From Aquificota bacterium (GTDB lineage: Bacteria > Thermosulfidibacterota > Thermosulfidibacteria > Thermosulfidibacterales > B14-G1): a stretch of DNA of 6,328 nt. The notes below the pieces were generated by a model that did not search any database, was not told the origin of the DNA, and saw only the letters and a program-made list of their open reading frames with translations. Made by a program: the position numbers and the translations under genes. Location: assembly GCA_003648675.1 (NCBI GenBank), contig QMPS01000050.1, forward strand, positions 1 through 6,328. Reading direction: 5' to 3'. Positions 1 through 4,298 of this stretch are shown piece by piece (within the stretch, counting starts at the first letter, position 1; each line of letters starts with the position of its first letter).

Positions 1-285
1 AGGGTAGGTCTGGCACCGAGACTCCATCACAAGCCCAGCGAGTTGTCAGGAGGAGAACAGCAACGGGTGGCCGTGGCCAGGGCTCTGATTAACAATCCCG
101 CCCTCCTGCTGGCAGATGAACCCACAGGGAACCTCGACAGGGAAACAGGACTCCAGCTCATGGAACTTCTCCTGGAACTCCACCAAGAAAGGGGCATGAC
201 GGTAGTGATGGTGACTCATGACCCCCTCCTGGCCTCCAAGGCCCAGCGTATTCTCAAGCTGGTAGACGGCAGAATCGAGGGTTAA
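1..285 (+). CDS. lolD: LolD-like ABC transporter ATP-binding protein, C-terminal part (5' end outside window)
   Basis: The frame is open from base 1 to a TAA at 283-285 and gives 94 residues. It contains the ABC signature LSGGEQQRV (residues 15-23), Walker B LLLADEP (35-41), the D-loop GNLD (43-46) and the H-loop histidine in VTHD (about residue 73). The Walker A motif lies upstream of the window. The stretch [18 protein letters not shown] resembles the LolD/MacB/FtsE group, and the Q-loop-distal part is closest in my reading to LolD. LolD powers LolCE, which extracts lipoproteins from the inner membrane for delivery to the outer membrane; the protein would sit on the cytoplasmic face. MacB-type or other export ATPases of this subfamily cannot be excluded, because the partner permease is not visible. 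It is the only + strand gene and the last of its unit, converging on the thiamine operon. Confidence 0.85.
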   Translation, partial: RVGLAPRLHHKPSELSGGEQQRVAVARALINNPALLLADEPTGNLDRETGLQLMELLLELHQERGMTVVMVTHDPLLASKAQRILKLVDGRIEG

Positions 286-482
286 CCCGAGACCACCTGA
301 TATTCCACAGTCTCAGGGATTCTGAGCCTTTTAGAAGCGTCAAGGATCTCCAAAGATACAAGATTGCCGGAGGAGTCGAAGTCAAGAATTACCCCTGGCC
401 TATCCTCGTCGCTCTCGGCCACAGGAGCGTCAACAAATATAACGGTAAGGGTGTCTGTATCCTTGTCATAAATGACCTTCAT
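282..482 (-). CDS. DUF2283 family small protein
   Basis: This 66-residue protein has the typical DUF2283 pattern: an N-terminal [14 protein letters not shown] strand pair, then [25 protein letters not shown], the stretch most conserved in the family. No signal peptide or membrane segment is seen. Its molecular function is not established. Family members often sit beside DUF4258 genes, as here, and have been suspected of acting as the antitoxin-like half of a pair; that role is inference. The ATG at 480-482 overlaps the DUF4258 stop in an ATGA, and a strong GGAGG lies about 6 bases upstream, so translational coupling is likely. The TAA stop shares TTAA with the convergent LolD-like gene. It appears to be the last gene of the thiamine operon. 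Confidence 0.85.
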   Translation of the reverse strand: MKVIYDKDTDTLTVIFVDAPVAESDEDRPGVILDFDSSGNLVSLEILDASKRLRIPETVEYQVVSG

Positions 483-703
483 GGGCTTCCTCCAAAGTAT
501 TTCCCCACTTTACTGGTTTTATAAACAGTAACCACTTGCGCCGGTACTCTATCCACATCCACAAACACCCTCAAAAGATACCCTTTGCCCTTCTCTTCTA
601 TCCTAGATTGGCACACAATCCTACCCGGCCTAACGGCCACCACCTCTTCAGGAGACTTAATAACCCAGTCCACCTCCTCCCTGCTTATACCCCTCCTCTC
701 CAT
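479..703 (-). CDS. DUF4258 family small protein, start uncertain
   Basis: From the ATG at 701-703 the protein has 74 residues. The visible pattern MERRGISREEVDWVIKSPEEVV, then PGR, a central strand LLRVFVDVD and a C-terminal VVTVYKTSKVGKYF, is that of DUF4258. The conserved N-terminal motif of the family, with a TGHA..xxM core, is encoded in the same frame upstream of this ATG (bases 704-745: LIKEYEYTGHAIFE), so the annotated ATG probably misses real coding sequence. The only in-frame options upstream are a CTG at 743-745 or an ATA at 740-742; a TGA at 755-757 closes the frame. The gene follows thiC directly and overlaps the DUF2283 gene by ATGA. DUF4258 proteins are suspected to be toxin-like partners of DUF2283 proteins, but no activity is proven. 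Confidence 0.8.
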   Translation of the reverse strand: MERRGISREEVDWVIKSPEEVVAVRPGRIVCQSRIEEKGKGYLLRVFVDVDRVPAQVVTVYKTSKVGKYFGGSP

Positions 704-746
704 CTCAAAGATGGCGTGACCGGTATACTCATACTCCTTTATCAGC

Positions 747-2018
747 TCAGTCCCTCAGGAGCTTGATGGCGCAGAACTCGCCGCACATGGTACACACTTC
801 CTCTTCCCTGGGAGGCCTAGTCTCCCTCATGGCTCTGGCCTTCTCAGGATCCATGGCCAACTTTATCTGGCGCTCCCAGTCAAGATCCCATCGGGCCTTG
901 CCCATCTCCAGGTCCCACTCCCAGGCACCGGGCACGCCCTTCACCAAATCGGCGGCATGACCAGCAATGCGGGCTGCGATGACCCCCTCCCTCACGTCGT
1001 CCACCGTGGGCAGCCTCAGATGCTCAGAAGGGGTGACATAGCAGATAAAATCGGCACCATGAGTGGCGGCTATAGCACCACCTATGGCCGCCACAATATG
1101 ATCGTAACCCGGAGCCACGTCTGTCACTAGGGGGCCCAGCACATAGAATGGAGCTCCATGGCACAGGCGTTTCTGCAGAGTCATATTGGCAGCCACCTGG
1201 TCGAGAGGTACGTGACCGGGCCCTTCCACCATAACCTGAACCCCAGCATCCCAAGCCCTCTGGACCAGTTCGCCTACGATAATTAACTCCTGGATCTGGC
1301 CCCTATCGGTGGCATCGGCCAGGCAACCGGGCCTGAAACCGTCCCCCAAACTCAAGGTAAGATCGTACTCTTTAGCCAGCTCCAAAAGGCGATCATAGTA
1401 CTCGTAGAGAGGATTTTCTCTATTGTTGTACTTCATCCAGGCAATGAGAAAAGCACCACCCCGGCTCACCACTCCCAGGACCCGGCCTTCCTTTTCCATG
1501 CGGGCCACCGTTTCTCTGGTGACGCCGCAGTGGACGGTGACAAAGTCCACTCCATCCTCAGCATGCTTTTCTATGGCCCCAAAGATCTCATCTACGGACA
1601 TCTCCACCACAGGCTGGCCCCTACGTCGGGACTCTATGGCCGCCTGATAGATGGGTACAGTTCCTACAGGAACAGGACTGGCCTCCACCACCATCTTCCT
1701 TATGGCATCCAGATCCCCTCCCGTGGAGAGATCCATAACAGCATCTGTCCCCGCCTCCAGAGCAGCCCTCAGCTTGGCCACCTCTTCCTCTACGTCCATC
1801 ACGTCGGAGGAAGTACCGATGTTGGCGTTCACCTTTGTCTTCAAGCCCTTCCCTATACCCGTGGCCTTACAATGGATATGCTTCTTGTTCTTGGGTATAA
1901 CGATAAGCCCCTGGGCTACCCCCTCTAGGATCTCCTGTGGGGTGTATCCCTCCTGCCGAGCCACCTCCTCCATCTCAGGAGTCACTACGCCTTTTCTTGC
2001 CGCTTCCAACTGGGTCAT
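747..2018 (-). CDS. thiC: Phosphomethylpyrimidine synthase ThiC (short form)
   Basis: The 423-residue product matches ThiC, the cytoplasmic radical-SAM enzyme that rearranges 5-aminoimidazole ribotide to HMP-phosphate, the pyrimidine half of thiamine. Conserved blocks in order: VNANIGTSSD (63-72), DLSTGGDLD (96-104), PVPVGTVPIYQA (115-126), DFVTVHCGVT (158-167), SRGGAFLIAWM (185-195), SLGDGFRPGCLADATD (223-238), MVEGPGHVPLDQV (263-275) and YVLGPLVTDVAPGYDH (292-307). The C-terminal cluster motif is Cys409, Cys412 and Cys416. The spacing is CX2CX3C, one residue shorter than the CX2CX4C of E. coli-type ThiC. The length fits the short form, which lacks the large N-terminal domain of the roughly 630-residue proteobacterial enzyme. 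The ATG overlaps the preceding stop as ATGA; AGAGGA just upstream can serve as the ribosome site. The gene is third in the thi4 operon. Confidence 0.97.
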   Translation of the reverse strand: MTQLEAARKGVVTPEMEEVARQEGYTPQEILEGVAQGLIVIPKNKKHIHCKATGIGKGLKTKVNANIGTSSDVMDVEEEVAKLRAALEAGTDAVMDLSTGGDLDAIRKMVVEASPVPVGTVPIYQAAIESRRRGQPVVEMSVDEIFGAIEKHAEDGVDFVTVHCGVTRETVARMEKEGRVLGVVSRGGAFLIAWMKYNNRENPLYEYYDRLLELAKEYDLTLSLGDGFRPGCLADATDRGQIQELIIVGELVQRAWDAGVQVMVEGPGHVPLDQVAANMTLQKRLCHGAPFYVLGPLVTDVAPGYDHIVAAIGGAIAATHGADFICYVTPSEHLRLPTVDDVREGVIAARIAGHAADLVKGVPGAWEWDLEMGKARWDLDWERQIKLAMDPEKARAMRETRPPREEEVCTMCGEFCAIKLLRD

Positions 2019-2635
2019 GATCCTCTTATCTCCTCTATCCTCTCTTTTATCTCCCGGGCCAGCGCCCGGGGATCACCTTTCCATAGGGCAGACATGACAG
2101 CCACCCCATGGGCTCCCTTTTTCACCACCTCCGCCGCCTCTTTGGGCCCTATTCCTCCAAGGGCCAAAACCGGAACCTCCAGCTGTGATACCACCTCTGC
2201 TAGGTAATCCATTCCCAAAGGGCGGGCAAGGGGCTTGCTTCTGGTGGGGAATATAGGCGAAAGAGTAACATAATCAACACCCTGAGCCTGGGCCTCCCGG
2301 GCCTCCTCCAGGGAATGGGCCGAGAAGCCTACAACCCGCTGATGGCCCAGAATGGACCTGGCCACCTTCACAGGCAGGGAATGCCCTCCCAGATGAACCC
2401 CATCCGCCCCCACAGCCAGAGCCACGTCCACCCTGTGAGCAACGAGAAAGGGAGCTCCCTTCCTCTCCAGCACCTTTTTAAACTGGAGGGCCACGGTATA
2501 AAGAAGATTGTCCTCCAGCCCCAATTCTCTGAGCAGCACAGCTTCCACTCCCCCACCCAAGGCCTCTTCCACCGCCTGGATGAGGGGTCTATTCTTGCAC
2601 AGGAACCTGTTGGTTATGGCCAAAAAGCGGAACAC
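2015..2635 (-). CDS. thiE: ThiE/TenI superfamily protein (putative thiamine-phosphate synthase)
   Basis: The 206 residues form a TIM-barrel protein of the ThiE/TenI superfamily, with RVDVALAVGADGVHLG (68-83), FSAHSLEEA (104-112), YVTLSPIFPTRSKP (122-135), ALGGI (158-162) and HGVAVMSAL (176-184). ThiE joins HMP-PP and thiazole phosphate into thiamine phosphate; TenI is a thiazole tautomerase. Several ThiE ligands are absent. The QxRxK motif reads LLREL, so only Arg36 remains. The Asn-Asp before the barrel strand reads Ala66-His67. The second Mg-binding Asp position, in GQxDLP, reads Ser86. Ser105 and Lys134 are kept. The function is therefore either divergent synthase or TenI-like. The start is GTG at 2633-2635, directly after the thi4 TAG, with GGAGAGG and AAGGG inside the thi4 end as candidate ribosome sites. 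The stop overlaps thiC as ATGA. Confidence 0.88.
   Translation of the reverse strand: MFRFLAITNRFLCKNRPLIQAVEEALGGGVEAVLLRELGLEDNLLYTVALQFKKVLERKGAPFLVAHRVDVALAVGADGVHLGGHSLPVKVARSILGHQRVVGFSAHSLEEAREAQAQGVDYVTLSPIFPTRSKPLARPLGMDYLAEVVSQLEVPVLALGGIGPKEAAEVVKKGAHGVAVMSALWKGDPRALAREIKERIEEIRGS
2053..2070 (-). repeat. Perfect GC hairpin inside the 3' end of the thiE-like gene
   Basis: The arms CCCGGGC (2053-2059) and GCCCGGG (2064-2070) are perfectly complementary around a 4-base loop. On the - strand RNA this 7-bp stem ends 34 bases before the thiC ATG. No U-run follows, so it is not an intrinsic terminator. It could affect mRNA stability or thiC translation, or be a by-product of GC-rich Arg, Ala and Pro codons. 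Confidence 0.4.
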
Positions 2636-3427
2636 CTAACCCTTCAACCTCTCCAAGAGCATCTTGGCCGCCTTTTCACCTGACAAAAGCATACCCCCGA
2701 ATATGGGACCCATCCGGTGGGTGCCGTAACAGGCTGTAGCCGCCATACCGATGACAAAGAGGCCAGGATAGACTTCCCCCGTACACTCCGGCACCGACTT
2801 CTCGCCAAACTCAGCCCACATGGACTTCTCACCGACCACCTTCCCTGTGGGGGTATTAAGCCTCTTGCCCAGCTTATCCTGAATCACCCTCGCCACTTCA
2901 GCATCGTGACCCGTACCATCCACTACGTACTTAGCACCCACGGTTATGGGGTCCACGTGGAGACCAGCCATCTCCACAGGGGTCCAACTCAACACCAAAC
3001 CGGACACCCTCTCCTCTTCACCCACCACCTTCACATCCACCACGGTAAAGAGGTTGAAGATCTTCACACCTGCCCTAACAGCCTTGAGTCCCAGGGCACA
3101 GGATAGCTCTACGGCATCCACCAGGTAGTAGCCCTCTTCCTTCTCATAGGGCATATAAGAGATCTCCATATCGTCCAAGATCCTCTTGGCCTCCTCTTGG
3201 ATCACTACCTGGTTGAACATGGCACCGCCGCCCCAGATGCCCCCTCCAACGGAGAGTTTCCTCTCATAAATAGCAACACTGGCGCCCCCTTGGGCCAAAT
3301 AGTAGGCACACACCAACCCCGCAGGGCCAGCCCCCACTATAGCCACGTCCGAATCCAGAGAGCCCAGAAACTTGTCCATGTAGCTCTCCATAATAGCTCT
3401 GGTTATTACCAGCTCATCCAAAGGCAT
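2636..3427 (-). CDS. thi4: Sulfide-dependent adenosine diphosphate thiazole synthase (Thi4 family, archaeal-type)
   Basis: The 263-residue protein is a Thi4-family flavoprotein-like enzyme that builds the adenylated thiazole carboxylate from NAD, glycine and a sulfur source. The Rossmann motif GAGPAG is at 32-37, followed by an acidic strand end YERK (54-57) and GGGIWGGGAMF (61-71). Other family blocks are AGLHVDP (154-160), VVDGTGHDAEV (168-178) and the C-terminal YGTHRMGPIFGGMLLSG (234-250). Where yeast Thi4 has the sulfur-donating Cys205, this protein has His157. From work on methanogen Thi4, the His type is catalytic, Fe(II)-dependent and uses free sulfide, which fits an anaerobe in sulfidic conditions. 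The start is ATG at 3425-3427 with AGGAGGGAG about 5 bases upstream. It is the first gene of the thi operon. Confidence 0.95.
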   Translation of the reverse strand: MPLDELVITRAIMESYMDKFLGSLDSDVAIVGAGPAGLVCAYYLAQGGASVAIYERKLSVGGGIWGGGAMFNQVVIQEEAKRILDDMEISYMPYEKEEGYYLVDAVELSCALGLKAVRAGVKIFNLFTVVDVKVVGEEERVSGLVLSWTPVEMAGLHVDPITVGAKYVVDGTGHDAEVARVIQDKLGKRLNTPTGKVVGEKSMWAEFGEKSVPECTGEVYPGLFVIGMAATACYGTHRMGPIFGGMLLSGEKAAKMLLERLKG

Positions 3428-3443
3428 AATCTCCCTCCTTCTC

Positions 3444-3466
3444 CGCTGTCCCCGGTGGGGCCAGCG
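3444..3466 (-). promoter_or_regulatory. Strong hairpin just upstream of the thi4 ribosome binding site
   Basis: The arms CGCTG (3444-3448) and CAGCG (3462-3466) pair, then one mismatch, then CCCC (3450-3453) pairs with GGGG (3457-3460) around a 3-base loop. On the - strand it ends a few bases before the GGAGAAGGAGGG ribosome site. There is no U-run on either side, so a terminator is unlikely. The predicted transcription start falls within its promoter-side arm (about 3462), so it may be a partial 5'-terminal structure of the thi4 mRNA or a DNA dyad at the start site. Confidence 0.5.
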
Positions 3467-3468
3467 CG

Positions 3469-3496
3469 TTTATGGGTAAATGCGTAGAAAGGTCAA
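3469..3496 (-). promoter_or_regulatory. Candidate sigma-70-type promoter of the thi4 operon
   Basis: On the - strand TTGACC (3491-3496; five of six to TTGACA) is followed after 16 bases by CATAAA (3469-3474; four of six to TATAAT). The start would be near 3462, giving a leader of about 35 bases before the thi4 ATG. It lies in the only sizeable gap upstream of the operon, which supports it, but the assignment is by eye. One arm of the 9-bp inverted repeat covers the spacer of this promoter. Confidence 0.5.
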
Positions 3497-3531
3497 CGGG
3501 GAAAAACCATTCCCTCCTACCTCATTTACCC
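3474..3531. repeat. Inverted repeat spanning the thi4 promoter
   Basis: GGGTAAATG (3474-3482) and CATTTACCC (3523-3531) are a perfect 9-bp inverted pair. Pairing continues inward: GTAG (3484-3487) with CTAC (3517-3520), after a small 1x2 internal loop. A further GGGAA (3499-3503) pairs with TTCCC (3510-3514). If transcribed from upstream, this gives a nested stem structure of 58 bases. As DNA, the two arms are 49 bp apart centre to centre and flank the -35 element, as a pair of operator half-sites might. No regulator is identified. The TPP riboswitch core motifs (CUGAGA, and the GGAUAAUGCC-type block) are not present. Confidence 0.5.
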
Positions 3532-3545
3532 TTCCACTCATCCAC

Positions 3546-4232
3546 CTAATAGTTCCTGGAGCCAAAGATGGCTGTACCGATCCTCACCATGGTGGCCCCC
3601 TCCTGTATAGCCACCTCAAAATCCCCCGACATGCCCATAGACAGATGCTCCACAAGTACGCCTCTATTCTCCAGTCTCTCCTTAATATTTCTCAGGAGAC
3701 AAAAGGAGGGCCTGGCCAACTCAGGGTCCTCCACAAAAGGGGCAATGGTCATAAGCCCTTTGAAGACCAGATGCTCCGCCTCCAGAATCCTATCCACCAG
3801 CTCGTCCACCTCCTCAGGTGCCACTCCGTGTTTGGTCTCCTCGGGAGAGGTTTTCACCTCTATCAACACAGGAACGGTCCTTCCCTCCTTGGCTGCTCTC
3901 TTTTCCAGCTCCAACACCAACGGCACCGAGTCCACCGACTGAATCATGTCAAAGAGCCTCACAGCGTACTTGGCCTTGTTCCTTTGAAGGGTCCCCACAA
4001 GATGCCAACGGGCCACTTTTCCCAGCTGCTCTATCTTAGCCCTGGCCTCTTGAACCCTGTTCTCTCCCAGATCCGTTACCCCCGCCTCCACAGCCTCCAG
4101 TATCCTCTCGGGCTCCACAGTCTTGGAAACAGCCACCAAAAGGATCTCCCCAGGATCCCGTCCCACAGACTGTGCTGCCCGGGCTATCCTCTCCTTGACC
4201 CGCTCTAGATTCTCCCTAATTCCCATCTCCAT
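3546..4232 (-). CDS. yggS: YggS/PLPHP family pyridoxal phosphate homeostasis protein
   Basis: The 228-residue protein is a single-domain, alanine-racemase-like TIM barrel of the YggS (PLPHP) family, which binds PLP and keeps vitamin B6 and amino acid pools balanced; it is not known to catalyse a reaction. Lys37 in LLVAVSKT is the expected PLP lysine. Other family motifs are LGENRVQEA (54-62), WHLVGTLQRNKAK (75-87), TSPEETKHG, LSMGMSGDFEVAI and GATMVRIGTAIFG near the C-terminus. The length is normal. The ATG at 4230-4232 has only a distant GAGGG; a second ATG two codons in (4224-4226) has GGAG too close to use, so the first is preferred. It lies 66 bases after the glutamate dehydrogenase stop on the same strand with no clear terminator between, and 118 bases before thi4. 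Confidence 0.96.
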   Translation of the reverse strand: MEMGIRENLERVKERIARAAQSVGRDPGEILLVAVSKTVEPERILEAVEAGVTDLGENRVQEARAKIEQLGKVARWHLVGTLQRNKAKYAVRLFDMIQSVDSVPLVLELEKRAAKEGRTVPVLIEVKTSPEETKHGVAPEEVDELVDRILEAEHLVFKGLMTIAPFVEDPELARPSFCLLRNIKERLENRGVLVEHLSMGMSGDFEVAIQEGATMVRIGTAIFGSRNY

Positions 4233-4265
4233 AGTAGGTTATCCCTCGCGCTCTCTAACTAATAA

Positions 4266-4295
4266 AGTAAAGAAACCCTCCAAGCAAGGTGTAAA
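4266..4295 (-). promoter_or_regulatory. Weak candidate promoter for yggS
   Basis: On the - strand TTTACA (4290-4295; five of six to TTGACA) is followed after 18 bases by TTTACT (4266-4271; four of six to TATAAT). It would start transcription about 27 bases before the yggS ATG. The gap is AT-rich compared with its surroundings, which makes chance matches easy. The gene could equally be read through from the glutamate dehydrogenase gene. Confidence 0.25.
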
Positions 4296-4298
4296 CTT

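Noticed and set aside
312..334. CTCAG/CTGAG stem followed by CCTTTTA, as a terminator for the + strand LolD-like gene
   Set aside because: The stem is only 5 bp with a T-run of four, and it lies inside the DUF2283 coding sequence; too weak to call.
1530..2097. Two overlapping + strand open frames (1530-1928 and 1651-2097) opposite thiC
   Set aside because: Both are antisense to strongly conserved ThiC sequence and show no domain, ribosome site or plausible composition.
2315..2683. A + strand open frame of 122 codons opposite the thiE-like gene and the end of thi4
   Set aside because: It is antisense to two recognised genes, and its translation has no family resemblance.
3428..3545. TPP riboswitch (THI box) upstream of thi4
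   Set aside because: Expected from the gene content, but the conserved CUGAGA and GGAUAAUGCC-type blocks are not present on the - strand.
3480..4208. A 242-codon open frame on the + strand opposite yggS
   Set aside because: It lies fully antisense to a gene with clear family motifs, its translation is rich in His, Pro and Leu with no recognisable domain, and it is typical of the antisense frame of purine-rich genes.
4224..4226. Alternative ATG start for yggS at the third codon
   Set aside because: The only GGAG nearby touches this ATG directly, leaving no spacing for a ribosome site; the first ATG is kept.
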